This document shows, one piece after another, positions 25,501 through 34,372 of a stretch of DNA of 64,000 nucleotides. Made by a program: the position numbers and the translations under genes. Each line of letters begins with the position of its first letter. The stretch's first letter is position 1. Location of the stretch: positions 62,001-126,000 of the forward strand of contig NZ_JADDOL010000001.1 in the NCBI RefSeq assembly GCF_016906305.1. The letters are read 5' to 3'. This DNA comes from Alloalcanivorax marinus (GTDB lineage: Bacteria > Pseudomonadota > Gammaproteobacteria > Pseudomonadales > Alcanivoracaceae). The notes beneath the pieces are model-generated. The model worked only from the letters and a program-made list of their open reading frames with translations, searched no databases and had not been told where the DNA came from.

Positions 25501-26573
25501 CACAACCCCCGCTCGCGGGTCAGCTCGCGGACCTCCTGACCCTCCTCCAGGCGGTGCACGCCGGCGCTCACGACCCGGTCGCCCGGCTTCAGGCCATCCA
25601 GGATTTCCACGCCCGAGCCGGTCACTTCACCCAACATCACGCTTCTCGCATGCACGGTGCCGGCCTCCGGGTCCAGACGCCAGACCCGGGCACCTTCCTG
25701 CCCATCCTGATTGAAGACCGCCCCCACCGGCACCCGGGCACGGGCGCGCCCGCCATTGCTCAATCGGCTCTCATCGACCCAGACCTCCGCGCTCATGCCC
25801 GGCAGGACCGCCAGCGCCTCCGGGGTGGGGAGCGTGACCACCACCGCATAGGCCTGGGTTGATCCGGAACGGGCTTCATGTTCTCGGTAAACAGCCGGAA
25901 AACGCTGATCCGGCAAGCCCGGAAAGACCACCTCCGGCTGGAAATTTCTGTCCAGCGGTGCCGCCCGGGATATGAAGCTTTGCGAAACGGAAAACCGCAC
26001 ATCAATGGTGGCACTGCTCTGCAGGTTCACGACCGGTTCCTGAGCCTGCACGAATTGATGGTTTTCCTGCTCGGTGCTTGCCACCACGCCATCGTAGGGA
26101 GCGATCAGACGGGTGTAGGAGAGATTGTCCCTGGCCAGCTTGAGCGCCGCCTGCGCCTGACGATAACGTGTCGACAACTCGTCAAGTTCGGAATCGGCAA
26201 TCACGCCCCGTTCCGCCAGGGCGCGGCCACGCTGGTAGTTCTTTCCCGCCAGTTCCGCATCCGCCCGGCTTCGCTCCAATTCATTCTCGAAATCCTGGGG
26301 GTCGAGTCGGGCCAGCAGCGTCCCTTTCTCGACGCGTTGGCCATCCTTCACCGGCAGTTCCACCAACTGACCCGAGACGCGAAAGGCGAGCTGCGAGCGT
26401 TCGGTGGCCACCACCCGGCCGGGGTAGCGACGCCCGCTGTCACCGCTTCTGTCCACGGTGACAAGCTTGACCGGTACCGGTGCACTCTCCGGCCGCTGTG
26501 CCGGTTCTTCGCATCCCGCCAGCCCCAACAGCACCATCACCGCCATCAGGACCTGCCCGGTTCTCTCCTTCAT
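25500..26573 (-). CDS. RND efflux periplasmic adaptor lipoprotein
   Basis: A 357-residue membrane-fusion protein. The signal ends in the lipobox L-A-G-C, giving a lipid-anchored adaptor. The split lipoyl domain (G-R-V-V-A-T-E-R-S-Q-L-A-F-R and I-A-P-Y-D-G-V-V-A-S) brackets a helical hairpin at about residues 95-150, followed by beta-barrel and membrane-proximal domains. It links the permease to an outer-membrane channel. The ATG at 26573 was chosen, with GGGAGA 5 bases before, over the GTG one codon upstream. It is the first gene of the efflux operon, behind a palindromic promoter region. Confidence 0.92.
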   Translation of the reverse strand: MKERTGQVLMAVMVLLGLAGCEEPAQRPESAPVPVKLVTVDRSGDSGRRYPGRVVATERSQLAFRVSGQLVELPVKDGQRVEKGTLLARLDPQDFENELERSRADAELAGKNYQRGRALAERGVIADSELDELSTRYRQAQAALKLARDNLSYTRLIAPYDGVVASTEQENHQFVQAQEPVVNLQSSATIDVRFSVSQSFISRAAPLDRNFQPEVVFPGLPDQRFPAVYREHEARSGSTQAYAVVVTLPTPEALAVLPGMSAEVWVDESRLSNGGRARARVPVGAVFNQDGQEGARVWRLDPEAGTVHARSVMLGEVTGSGVEILDGLKPGDRVVSAGVHRLEEGQEVRELTRERGL

Positions 26574-26709
26574 CACGCTCTCCCTTCAATATCCATGGTC
26601 CGACTTGCGCGGCCCGGTGGGTCACCGAATAAACAAAACCGAAGGGTTCAATAATGCCAGAAGGGCGCCGATGATAAGAGCCCGATCAATACCGAAAATG
26701 CCTTTTATC

Positions 26710-26725
26710 GTGACCTTATGGTCAC
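26710..26725. promoter_or_regulatory. Palindromic operator candidate in the efflux promoter
   Basis: Arms GTGACC and GGTCAC flank a 4-base centre. On the minus strand the palindrome sits inside a 20-base spacer between a TTAACG and a GATAAA element, a layout known from MerR-type promoters with over-long spacers; a TetR-type operator is equally possible. No regulator gene is adjacent. Confidence 0.5.
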
Positions 26726-26760
26726 TTCCCGTTAACTTGACGATCACGCTATTCCGACCA

Positions 26761-26786
26761 AATAAAAGGCCGGCGTGAGCCGGCCT
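26761..26786 (-). terminator. Rho-independent terminator of dps
   Basis: AGGCCGGC (26767-26774) and GCCGGCCT (26779-26786) form an 8-bp stem with a GTGA loop; on the minus strand the stem is followed by TTTATT. It lies about 40 bases downstream of the dps stop. Confidence 0.8.
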
Positions 26787-26823
26787 GAGAGGTCGAAGCG
26801 GACGAGGGCAAAGCGAGCGAGGG

Positions 26824-27273
26824 TCAGTCGCCCAGGTGGGCGGACAGCATCCAGGCGGCTTTTTCGTGCAGCTCGATGCGGTCGCTGGCGATGGCGGCGG
26901 ACCCCTCGTCCTCATGCTGGCCGGCCAGCTTCAGCACCTTGTTGGCGCGCTCGGCCACGGTGCGGTGATCGGCGGTCAGGGTCTTGAGCATTTCGGTGGC
27001 GTCCGGGTCGCCTTCGGCGTCCTTCACGGTGGACAGCTTCGCGAACGCGGCATAGCTGCCCGGCGCCTTGCTGCCCAGGGCGCGAATGCGCTCGGCGATG
27101 GTGTCCACGGCGGTGGCCAGCTCCGTGTACTGCTCCTCGAACAGAAGATGCAGGCTGTGGAACATGGGGCCGGTCACGTTCCAATGGTAATTGTGGGTCT
27201 TAAGGTACAGGGTGTAGCTTTCGGCAAGCAGCTTGCTCAGCTCGTCGGCCACCTCTTTGCTGTGTTCAATCAT
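26824..27273 (-). CDS. dps: Dps-family DNA-binding ferritin
   Basis: A 149-residue ferritin-like protein. The ferroxidase-site residues are seen as H-N-Y-H-W-N-V-T-G-P-M-F-H-S-L-H (about 27-42) and F-E-E-Q-Y-T-E-L (about 45-52), the intersubunit signature of Dps dodecamers, which store iron and quench peroxide. It lacks a long Lys-rich tail, so DNA binding may be weak. The ATG at 27273 follows a strong AAAGGAGG; the frame upstream is not coding. Followed by its own terminator. Confidence 0.93.
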   Translation of the reverse strand: MIEHSKEVADELSKLLAESYTLYLKTHNYHWNVTGPMFHSLHLLFEEQYTELATAVDTIAERIRALGSKAPGSYAAFAKLSTVKDAEGDPDATEMLKTLTADHRTVAERANKVLKLAGQHEDEGSAAIASDRIELHEKAAWMLSAHLGD

Positions 27274-27464
27274 CGCGATTCCTCCTTTGGCGATTGGACT
27301 TATACCTGAATAGAATGCCTCCGTTTTCGGATTAAACAAGGCCCGTGTCGGGCTATCGCAGCGATACCTTGATCTCATGACGGCGCTGCCTTTACAAGGC
27401 GGCGGTCACCAGCAATGATTCGCCCTTTCGGGCATGTTCCGGACCGACGAACCAGGAGCGAACC

Positions 27465-28124
27465 TTGACCACACAGCAGGCCGCCACGATGGACGATTAT
27501 GCGCCGTTCGAGGAGTTCCTCAACAGCCTGACCCATGGCATCGGCCTGGTGCTCAGCGTGGCCGGCACGGTGCTGCTGGTGGTGGCCGCCAGCCTGCTGG
27601 GCGACCCCTGGAAGATCGTCAGCTTCAGTGTGTTCGGCGCCACCCTGGCGTTGCTCTACGCGGCCAGCATGCTCTATCACGCCAGCCGCGCGCCGCGCTG
27701 GCGGGCGATTTACAAGATGCTCGACCATTGCGCCATCTTCGCGCTGATCGCCGGCACCTATACCCCTTTTCTGCTGGTCAACATGCGCGGGCCGGTGGGC
27801 TGGACCCTGTTCGGCGTGATCTGGGCGCTGGCGGCCACCGGCATCGTCCTCAAGCTGCTGTTCGGCAACCGCTATAAACTGGCCCGGGTGGGCATTTATC
27901 TGGCCATGGGCTGGCTGGTGCTGTTCGCCTCCGGCGAGCTGCTGGACAGCATCGACCCGGCCGGCTTTCGCCTGATTCTGGCCGGTGGCATCACCTACAC
28001 CGCCGGCGTGGTGTTCTATCTGGCCGACCGGCTGCCTTACAATCACGCCATCTGGCACCTGTTCGTGGTGGGCGGCAGCGTGTGTCACTTCTGTGCGGTC
28101 TATTTCAGCGTTCTGCCCGCCTGA
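27465..28124 (+). CDS. trhA: Hemolysin III / PAQR-type membrane protein
   Basis: A 219-residue protein with seven membrane helices and the PAQR motifs: S-L-T-H-G-I-G near the start, S-M-L-Y-H-A-S, D-H-C-A-I-F-A-L-I-A-G-T-Y-T-P and N-H-A-I-W-H-L-F-V near the end. Bacterial members influence membrane lipid order. The TTG at 27465 is preferred because AGGAG lies 6 bases upstream; the next ATG is 24 bases later without such a site. It is divergent from dps. Confidence 0.9.
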   Translation: MTTQQAATMDDYAPFEEFLNSLTHGIGLVLSVAGTVLLVVAASLLGDPWKIVSFSVFGATLALLYAASMLYHASRAPRWRAIYKMLDHCAIFALIAGTYTPFLLVNMRGPVGWTLFGVIWALAATGIVLKLLFGNRYKLARVGIYLAMGWLVLFASGELLDSIDPAGFRLILAGGITYTAGVVFYLADRLPYNHAIWHLFVVGGSVCHFCAVYFSVLPA

Positions 28125-28148
28125 TTCCCGGCTTGCGGAGACCCGGCA

Positions 28149-28586
28149 ATGAACGTGGATTGGTCCGTTTTCACCCCCTGGAGCGCCCTGGCGGGCGGTC
28201 TGCTGATCGGCGCCGCCGCCGGCGGTCTGTGGTTATTGATCGGCCGCATCGCCGGCATCAGCGGCATTCTCGGCGGCCTGCTGGCCCCGGTGCCGGGGGA
28301 CTGGCGCTGGCGGCTGGCGTTCCTGGCCGGCCTGTTGGTTTCTCCCTGGCTGTATCTGGCGGTGGCCGGCCCGGCCCCGGTGCGGGTCAGCGCGTCCTTG
28401 CCGGTGCTGATCCTGGCTGGCCTGCTGGTCGGCTACGGCACCCGGCTGGGGTCCGGCTGCACCAGCGGCCACGGCGTCTGTGGCCTGTCGCGCTGGTCGC
28501 TTCGCTCGCTGGTGGCCACCTTGCTGTTCATGGGCGCCGGCTTCGCCACGGTCTATGTGACCCGGCATCTGCTGGGAGCGGCCTGA
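28149..28586 (+). CDS. YeeE/YedE half-transporter (first half)
   Basis: A 145-residue membrane protein with four helices. The Cys-bearing motif [21 protein letters not shown] at about 96-115 is diagnostic of the YeeE/YedE sulfur transport family, in which Cys residues relay thiosulfate. It overlaps the next gene by one base (TGATG). The full-length transporter is split into two polypeptides here, which is common in proteobacteria. Confidence 0.9.
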   Translation: MNVDWSVFTPWSALAGGLLIGAAAGGLWLLIGRIAGISGILGGLLAPVPGDWRWRLAFLAGLLVSPWLYLAVAGPAPVRVSASLPVLILAGLLVGYGTRLGSGCTSGHGVCGLSRWSLRSLVATLLFMGAGFATVYVTRHLLGAA

Positions 28587-28996
28587 TGAAAACCCTGGTG
28601 GCGTTTCTGGTGGGGCTGGTGTTCGGCCTGGGGCTGCTGATTTCCCAAATGGCCAACCCGGCCAAGGTGCTGGGCTTTCTGGATCTGGCCGGCGCCTGGG
28701 ACCCGTCCCTGGCACTGGTGATGGGCGGCGCCGTGGCGGTGGGGGTAGTGGCGTTCGGGGTCTCCCGGCGCTGGCGTCAATCGCTGCTGGGAGAGCCCAT
28801 GCGCGGCCCCACCGCCACCCGGCCGGACCGCCGGTTGGTGGTCGGCGCGCTGCTGTTCGGCGCCGGCTGGGGGCTGGCGGGCTTCTGTCCGGGCCCGGCT
28901 CTGGTGGCCGCCGGCGCCGGCCACGGCGAGGCGCTGATCTTCGTGGCCGCCATGCTGGCCGGCATGGGCCTGTTCAGGCTGCTCGGCCCCCGCTGA
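28586..28996 (+). CDS. YeeE/YedE half-transporter (DUF6691, second half)
   Basis: A 136-residue protein with four helices. It carries the companion motif G-F-C-P-G-P-A-L-V-A-A (about 108-118) with the conserved Cys. Together with the preceding gene it probably forms one pathway for thiosulfate or a related sulfur compound. Its ATG overlaps the upstream stop, so the halves should be made in equal amounts. The frame read from 28082 continues inside the first gene and is not real. Confidence 0.88.
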   Translation: MKTLVAFLVGLVFGLGLLISQMANPAKVLGFLDLAGAWDPSLALVMGGAVAVGVVAFGVSRRWRQSLLGEPMRGPTATRPDRRLVVGALLFGAGWGLAGFCPGPALVAAGAGHGEALIFVAAMLAGMGLFRLLGPR

Positions 28997-29002
28997 CCGC
29001 TC

Positions 29003-29482
29003 CTAGAGCAGCGCCTCGATGTCGTCGGCCAGCTTTTCCGGCTTGTCCTTGGGCGCGTAGCGCTTCACCACCCGACCGTCCCGGTCCACCAGAAACTTGG
29101 TGAAGTTCCACTTGATGCCCTCGGTGCCCAGCACGCCGGGCGCCTCCGCCTTCAGGTAACGGAACAGCGGATGGGCGTGCTCCCCGTTCACGTCGATCTT
29201 CTCGAACACCGGGAAACGCACGCCGTAGTTCTTCTCACAGAAGGCACCGATCTCTCCGGAATCACCGGGTTCCTGATGACCGAACTGGTTACAGGGAAAG
29301 CCAAGCACTTCCAGGCCCCGGTCGGCGAAATTGTCGTACAGCTTTTGCAGCCCCTGGTACTGGGGCGTAAAGCCACACTTGCTGGCGGTATTGACGATCA
29401 ACAGTACCTTGCCCTTGAAGTCGGACAAGGGCCGGGGCTGGCCGTCCAGGGTACGGGCCTCGAAATCGTACAAGGTGGTCAT
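29003..29482 (-). CDS. Glutathione peroxidase-family peroxidase
   Basis: A 159-residue Cys-type peroxidase. The peroxidatic Cys36 lies in N-T-A-S-K-C-G-F-T, with the partner motifs F-P-C-N-Q-F-G-x-Q-E and I-K-W-N-F-T-K-F supplying Gln, Trp and Asn. Bacterial members of this group generally use thioredoxin. The ATG follows AAGGAG. It is convergent with the YeeE pair and shares the region with dps and a DJ-1-like protein, a small oxidative-stress cluster. Confidence 0.92.
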   Translation of the reverse strand: MTTLYDFEARTLDGQPRPLSDFKGKVLLIVNTASKCGFTPQYQGLQKLYDNFADRGLEVLGFPCNQFGHQEPGDSGEIGAFCEKNYGVRFPVFEKIDVNGEHAHPLFRYLKAEAPGVLGTEGIKWNFTKFLVDRDGRVVKRYAPKDKPEKLADDIEALL

Positions 29483-29554
29483 GGCGGGCTCCTTAAGGTG
29501 TCGAATCCGAGTATAGCCCGGACGCCGGCCCGGCGCCGTCGCTATCCACCGGCC

Positions 29555-30229
29555 CTACTCCGAGTAGAGCACCTCGACCAGGGCTTCGGCAGTGACCTTG
29601 CTGGACGGCGGGTTCTGGCCGGTGACCAGGCGCCCGTCGGTGACCGCGTGGGCCTCGAACTTGCCTTTGTTTTCGATGCGCGCGCCGAGCTCCGAGAGGC
29701 GCGTTTCGAGCAGGAAGGGCATGACCTCTTCCAGGCCCACTTCCCGCTCTTCCTCGTTGGTGAAGCAGGCCACCTTGCGACCCTTGACCAGCGGTACGCC
29801 GTCTTCGTCGCGGGCGCCAATCAGGGCCGCCGGCCCGTGACAGACGGCGCCCACCACACCGCCCTGGGCCCAGGTGCGCTGCAGCACACCGGCCACCAGC
29901 GGGTTGTCGGGCATATCGAACATGGCACCGTGGCCGCCGGGTACGAACACGCCCACGAAACCGTCTTCCCAGACCTCTTCCAGGGGACGGGTATCCTGCA
30001 GTTCGGCGATGGCTTCCCGCCATGCTTCTTTCTGATCGTCGTCCGGCACCGAGCGCGGATCGATGGGAATCTTGCCGCCGGTGGGGCTCGCCACCCGCAC
30101 CGGAATATTGTTGTCCTTGAAGACCTGCCAGGGCACGGCGAACTCTTCCAGCCACAGGCCGGTCTGTTGGCCCTGCCCCATTTGTGACGCGCTGGTGACC
30201 AGCATCAGTAGCGGTTTATCCAGGTTCAT
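29555..30229 (-). CDS. DJ-1/PfpI-family protein (Hsp31-like)
   Basis: A 224-residue class I glutamine-amidotransferase-fold protein. The nucleophile elbow A-V-C-H-G-P-A-A-L has Cys130-His131, and Glu28/29 near the N-terminus can complete the triad. The layout matches the Hsp31/YedU-like branch, whose members act as glyoxalase III or protein-repair enzymes. AAGGAG precedes the ATG. It shows no operon link; context with glutathione peroxidase and Dps suggests a stress role. Confidence 0.88.
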   Translation of the reverse strand: MNLDKPLLMLVTSASQMGQGQQTGLWLEEFAVPWQVFKDNNIPVRVASPTGGKIPIDPRSVPDDDQKEAWREAIAELQDTRPLEEVWEDGFVGVFVPGGHGAMFDMPDNPLVAGVLQRTWAQGGVVGAVCHGPAALIGARDEDGVPLVKGRKVACFTNEEEREVGLEEVMPFLLETRLSELGARIENKGKFEAHAVTDGRLVTGQNPPSSKVTAEALVEVLYSE

Positions 30230-30396
30230 AACAACTCCTTGCGCGATCTGGATGGCCGTGACGGTTCGCGGCCAGCTTTAGCTTGACGCTGACAGATTCG
30301 GCATCAAGATGGGATCAATACCCACAGCGTTGGGGGCGGCGGTACTGAATTCAACCGGCCCGCCTCGCGATGACCGGTCACGAACCAGGGACGCCG

Positions 30397-31749
30397 ATGA
30401 ACTGGGAACAATTACTGAACAAGGCCCGCCTGGGCGGTCGCGATGCCAAGGATGAAACCGGGCGCACCGCCTTTCTCCGCGATCACGACAAGATCATTTT
30501 TTCCGGCGCCTTCCGGCGTCTGGCCCGCAAAACCCAGGTGCACCCGCTGGCCACCAACGATCACGTGCACAACCGCCTGACCCACTCCCTGGAAGTGTCC
30601 TGCGTAGGGCGCACTCTGGGCATCCGCGCCGGCGAGCGGCTGGCGCGCCTGGGCCACCTGCCGGACACCGTCAACGCCACCGACCTGGGCGACATCGTGC
30701 AGTCCGCCTGCCTGGCCCACGACATCGGCAACCCTCCCTTCGGGCACACCGGCGAGCGTGCCATCCGTGCCTGGTTCCAGGAACGCGGCCAGCGCTATCT
30801 GGAATTGCTGTCGCCGGAGCAGCAGAGTGATCTGATCGACTTCGAAGGCAACGCCCAGGGGTTCCGCATCCTCACCAAGAGCGAGTACCACCAGTACGAC
30901 GACGGCATGCGCCTGACCTACGCCACCCTGGCCACCTTTCTCAAGTACCCGTGGCTGTCGTCCCGGGCCGGGGAAAGCGGCGCCAAGCCGGGCAAGTACA
31001 GCGCCTTTCTGTCCGAGGCTGCGGCCTTCGACGAGGTGTGCCGGGCCACCGGCCTGCGTGAACTGGCGCCGGGCCGCCATTGCCGGCATCCGCTGGCCTA
31101 TCTGATGGAGGCGGCGGACGACTTCTGCTACGCCATCATCGACCTGGAAGACGGCCTGGAAATGGACCTGCTGCACTGGGACGAAGTGTACGCCCTGCTG
31201 CTGCCGGCCCTGCCGGACAGCGCCGAGGTGCGGCGGCTGGTGCAGTCGGAGATGCGCGACGGGCGCAAGGCGGCGCTGCTGCGCGGCAAGATCATCGAGC
31301 GGTTCATCGAGGCCGGCGTGGAGGCCTTCGTGGCCAACCACGAGGCGCTGCTGGCCGGGCGCATGGAGGGCGACCTGCTGCACCATTGCGAGCCGGCGGT
31401 GCACGATGTGGTGGAAAATGCCAAGCAACTGGCCCGGGGCAAGGTGTTCGAGCACCCGCGCAAGATCGAACTGGAGATCGGCGCCTTCGAGGTGATGGGG
31501 GCGCTGCTCGACGGTCTGGTGGAGGCCGCCCTGTCCCACGCCCGGGGCACGGTGCGCAACTACCGCCACGAGCGCATCATCGACCTGATCGGCCGGCACA
31601 GTTTCCCGGACAAGCTGGACCGCCTGGATGATCGGGAACGGATTTATCAGTGCATCATGCGGGCGCTGGATTTCCTGTCCGGCATGACCGACAACTACGC
31701 CACCTATCTGGCCAAACAGTTCTCGGGCATGGCCGAAACCCGCTACTAA
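30397..31749 (+). CDS. dgt: dGTPase-like deoxyguanosinetriphosphate triphosphohydrolase
   Basis: A 450-residue HD-domain enzyme that releases triphosphate from dNTPs. The metal site is seen as R-L-T-H-S-L-E-V (His about 61), A-H-D-I-G-N-P-P-F-G-H (about 116-126) and a downstream Asp in A-D-D-F-C-Y. The length and N-terminal D-x-x-R-I-I-F-S-G-A-F-R-R-L motif fit the dGTPase/Dgt family. I placed the start at the second Met, ATG 30397, 5 bases after a CAGGGA sequence. It overlaps the next gene's stop by 4 bases (convergent). Confidence 0.92.
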   Translation: MNWEQLLNKARLGGRDAKDETGRTAFLRDHDKIIFSGAFRRLARKTQVHPLATNDHVHNRLTHSLEVSCVGRTLGIRAGERLARLGHLPDTVNATDLGDIVQSACLAHDIGNPPFGHTGERAIRAWFQERGQRYLELLSPEQQSDLIDFEGNAQGFRILTKSEYHQYDDGMRLTYATLATFLKYPWLSSRAGESGAKPGKYSAFLSEAAAFDEVCRATGLRELAPGRHCRHPLAYLMEAADDFCYAIIDLEDGLEMDLLHWDEVYALLLPALPDSAEVRRLVQSEMRDGRKAALLRGKIIERFIEAGVEAFVANHEALLAGRMEGDLLHHCEPAVHDVVENAKQLARGKVFEHPRKIELEIGAFEVMGALLDGLVEAALSHARGTVRNYRHERIIDLIGRHSFPDKLDRLDDRERIYQCIMRALDFLSGMTDNYATYLAKQFSGMAETRY

Positions 31750-32093
31750 GGGAAGGGCCGGCGCCGCCAGTCGCCGCCGAACAGCACCCGCCCGGCGGGC
31801 GCCCGCCGGCGCCGGTATACCCAGGCTCGGCCCCAACCGGTGGGGATCAGCACCCGGCCGTAGTCGGCGGGATAACCCTCCAGCACATCCAGCCGGGCCA
31901 GGATCAGACGGCTAATGGCATATACCTCGCCGCGCACGGCGGTGCGCCCGCCCAGGGCCAGCACCGGATAGGGACCGGTATCCACCAGCCGGTACCGTGG
32001 CGCCGTGGTCCAGCCCCCCAGGTAGCGGCCACCGGCCAGCCATGCGTGGTTGGCCTCCCCGGCCAGCAGGGTGCCATAGACAAATACTCTCAA
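31746..32093 (-). CDS. Gamma-glutamylcyclotransferase-like protein (AIG2/YtfP type)
   Basis: A 115-residue GGCT-fold protein. V-F-V-Y-G-T-L-L-A-G (3-12) is the substrate loop and L-D-V-L-E-G-Y (about 68-74) carries the catalytic Glu. It may cyclise gamma-glutamyl peptides. Only a TTG is available as start; it has a weak purine-rich site upstream. The arginine-rich C-terminus converges on dgt. Confidence 0.8.
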   Translation of the reverse strand: MRVFVYGTLLAGEANHAWLAGGRYLGGWTTAPRYRLVDTGPYPVLALGGRTAVRGEVYAISRLILARLDVLEGYPADYGRVLIPTGWGRAWVYRRRRAPAGRVLFGGDWRRRPFP

Positions 32094-32228
32094 CGGACAA
32101 GCACTCTCAATGATGCCGCACCAGCCACCCGGGATGCGTTAACGGCGGGTTGCCGCCGGGTAACCGACCGCACCGATAGGTGGCATTTTGCTATCAGGCT
32201 GTCGTTGCCTTCAGCGGTTTGTGAGATA

Positions 32229-32244
32229 GTTCCCCTGGGGGAAC
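32229..32244. promoter_or_regulatory. Perfect-arm palindrome in front of the LuxR-type gene
   Basis: GTTCCCC and GGGGAAC with a 2-base centre form a 16-bp dyad ending 20 bases before the ATG. It is well placed for an autoregulatory operator or to fold back near the ribosome site. No experimental counterpart is known to me. Confidence 0.45.
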
Positions 32245-32264
32245 AACACGATCTGGGGGAAACC

Positions 32265-33452
32265 ATGGAAGCATCCAATGTACTTCCATACCGGGGGGCC
32301 GCCTACGAGGGTCTGTTGGACACGCTCTATGCCACGCCCACGGACCCGCAATGCTGGCCGGCCTTTCTTGAACAACTGGTAGGTGTCAGCCGCTCGCGCT
32401 CGGCGCGGCTGCTGGTCATGGACACGGCGGCGCGGAAGGTGATCTCCAGCGCCAAAGTGAACATCGACGACGGCGCCCACCGAAACTATGTGGACTACTT
32501 CGTCAACGCCTGCCCCTGGCGCCCGGAGTTACAGGACAAACCGGGCGGCCGCCTTTATTCCACCTATCTGGATTTCTCCTGCCGCCAGAAGCGCTTCTAC
32601 GGTACCGAGTTCTATAACGACTGGGCCCGGCAACTGGATATTCACCACGGAGTCTGCGGTACCGTCCACCAGGACCAGGACCACACCATCCAGTTGCTGG
32701 TGCAACGCACCGGCGGCCAGGGCCCCTACACCCAGCCGGATACCGCCTGGTTCAACCACCTGGTGCCCCATGTGCGCCGGGCAATCGAACTCAACCGCCA
32801 CGGGCAACGGCTGCGCTGGCAGCGGACGGCGGCGTCGGTTACCGGTTGCCGGCCCTACGCGGTGGTGGGCGCCCGGGGCCGGGTGGAGTATCTGTGCGAG
32901 CGGGCGCGAATCCTGGTGGCCAACGAGCCCCAGCTGCTCCACCACAACGGTCGCCTGACCCCGCGCCCGCCCCGGCTGCGCGATCACTACCGGCGATTGC
33001 TGCACGGCGTGCTCGCCGGCGCCGGCCGGGGCTGGGGCCATGCCGGCGGCGCCCTGGCGATACCGCGCCCGGGCCAGCGCCCGTTAGTGTGCGTGGTCAG
33101 CCCGCTGGCGCCGGAAGTGGCTCGCGCCCTGCTGCCCGACGGGGGCCGGGCGCTGATCTATTTTCATTTGCCGGAACAGGAAGGCCGGGTGGACGAAAGC
33201 CAGCTGGCCGCCCTGTTCGACCTTACCCCGGCGGAAGCCCGCGTCGCCCGGGGCGTGGCGGAGGGCCTCGATCTCGACGCCCTGGCGCGGGCACGGGGGG
33301 TTTCGGTACAGACGGTGCGTGCCCAGCTCAAGGCGGTGTTCCGCAAAACCGGCACCTCACGGCAGAACGAACTGGCCGCCCGCATTCTCAAATCCCCGGC
33401 CCTGCGACCGGCTGAAGCGGCGCCCATCACCCTGCCCCATGGCGGGCCGTAA
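32265..33452 (+). CDS. LuxR-family transcriptional regulator
   Basis: A 395-residue regulator. The C-terminal 65 residues form a LuxR/GerE helix-turn-helix (L-T-P-A-E-A-R-V-A-R-G-V, then V-S-V-Q-T-V-R-A-Q-L-K-A-V-F-R-K-T-G and R-Q-N-E-L-A). The N-terminal 320 residues match no receiver or homoserine-lactone domain that I recognise; they could be a PAS-like sensing module. Start ATG at 32265 by the purine-rich upstream sequence and by the end of the preceding non-coding stretch. No adjacent target operon is evident. Confidence 0.85.
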   Translation: MEASNVLPYRGAAYEGLLDTLYATPTDPQCWPAFLEQLVGVSRSRSARLLVMDTAARKVISSAKVNIDDGAHRNYVDYFVNACPWRPELQDKPGGRLYSTYLDFSCRQKRFYGTEFYNDWARQLDIHHGVCGTVHQDQDHTIQLLVQRTGGQGPYTQPDTAWFNHLVPHVRRAIELNRHGQRLRWQRTAASVTGCRPYAVVGARGRVEYLCERARILVANEPQLLHHNGRLTPRPPRLRDHYRRLLHGVLAGAGRGWGHAGGALAIPRPGQRPLVCVVSPLAPEVARALLPDGGRALIYFHLPEQEGRVDESQLAALFDLTPAEARVARGVAEGLDLDALARARGVSVQTVRAQLKAVFRKTGTSRQNELAARILKSPALRPAEAAPITLPHGGP

Positions 33453-33458
33453 CGGGCG

Positions 33459-34358
33459 CTAGTCGATCAGCGGCAGCCGGTGTTCCAGGGTGGCGGCCCG
33501 TACCGCGTCGGGAATGCGGATCTCGGTGGCCAGCGGCAGGTGGTCGGACAGGCGGCAGTCGGTAAGCACGCGGGTGTGGCGCACCTCCAGACCGGGGGAC
33601 ACCAGGATATGGTCGATGTGCCGGTCCGGCGCCCAACTGGGGAAGGTGAACAGTTCCCCTTCCAGCGGGCTCAGCTCCAGCTCGGCCATGGGCGAGTGGG
33701 TCAGGTGCTCCAGGCGGCAATTGAAGTCGCCCATCACCACCGTGTAGCGGTAGGGCCGCAACAGGGCGCCCACGTAGGCCAGCTGGGTATTGCGGATTTT
33801 CTCGCCCAGGGCCAGATGCACCACCGCCACCACCAGGGGTTCCACCGGGTGCCCGAACTTGATCAGGATGGCGCCCCGGCCGGGCAGGCCCGGCAGGGTG
33901 TGGTCCTCCACCGCGAACGGCGTGAGGCGGCTCAGAAAGCCGTTGCTGAACTGGCCCAGACGCCCCAGATTGCGGTTCAGCTGCTGATGCCAGAACGGAA
34001 AGTCCGCCAGCGACGCCAGGTGCACCAGCTGGTTCACGTTCCGTGAGCGCAGGCTGCCGCCGTCCACTTCCTGCAGGCCGACCACATCGAAATGACGCAC
34101 CACGTCGGCGATCTGCTCGATGGTCTCGACGCTGCGCGGGTGCGCCACCAGATGCTTCCAGCTGCCAGTCACATAGTCGCGGAAACGACTGGTGCCGATG
34201 CCCGCCTGGATATTGAAACTGAGCAGCTTGATGCTGTCGTCCGGCAGCGTCACCTCACGGACACGGCGGGTGCGCCGGTGGCCCTGACGGGCGAAGGAAA
34301 AGCCCGCCGGGCGGGCTCTCCAGCTTTGGTAGGCGATACGGGCGCGATCCAGCAACAT
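33459..34358 (-). CDS. Endonuclease/exonuclease/phosphatase-family protein
   Basis: A 299-residue EEP-fold hydrolase. Family motifs are complete: S-F-N-I-Q (about 47-51), G-L-Q-E-V-D-G (about 94-100), G-D-F-N-C-R-L (about 211-217), I-D-H-I-L-V-S (about 249-255) and L-S-D-H-L-P-L (about 270-276). Members cleave phosphodiesters in DNA, lipids or small molecules. A short basic N-terminus is not a clear signal. It follows dsbA by 14 bases on the same strand, so probably one transcript; the same pairing is known in pseudomonads. Confidence 0.88.
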   Translation of the reverse strand: MLLDRARIAYQSWRARPAGFSFARQGHRRTRRVREVTLPDDSIKLLSFNIQAGIGTSRFRDYVTGSWKHLVAHPRSVETIEQIADVVRHFDVVGLQEVDGGSLRSRNVNQLVHLASLADFPFWHQQLNRNLGRLGQFSNGFLSRLTPFAVEDHTLPGLPGRGAILIKFGHPVEPLVVAVVHLALGEKIRNTQLAYVGALLRPYRYTVVMGDFNCRLEHLTHSPMAELELSPLEGELFTFPSWAPDRHIDHILVSPGLEVRHTRVLTDCRLSDHLPLATEIRIPDAVRAATLEHRLPLID

Positions 34359-34372
34359 CGGGCGTGGGCTGC

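Noticed and set aside
27340-27370. TATCGC/GCGATA dyad between dps and hemolysin III, considered as an OxyR site
   Set aside because: The spacing does not fit the ATAG-N7-CTAT pattern of OxyR, and no other regulator could be assigned.
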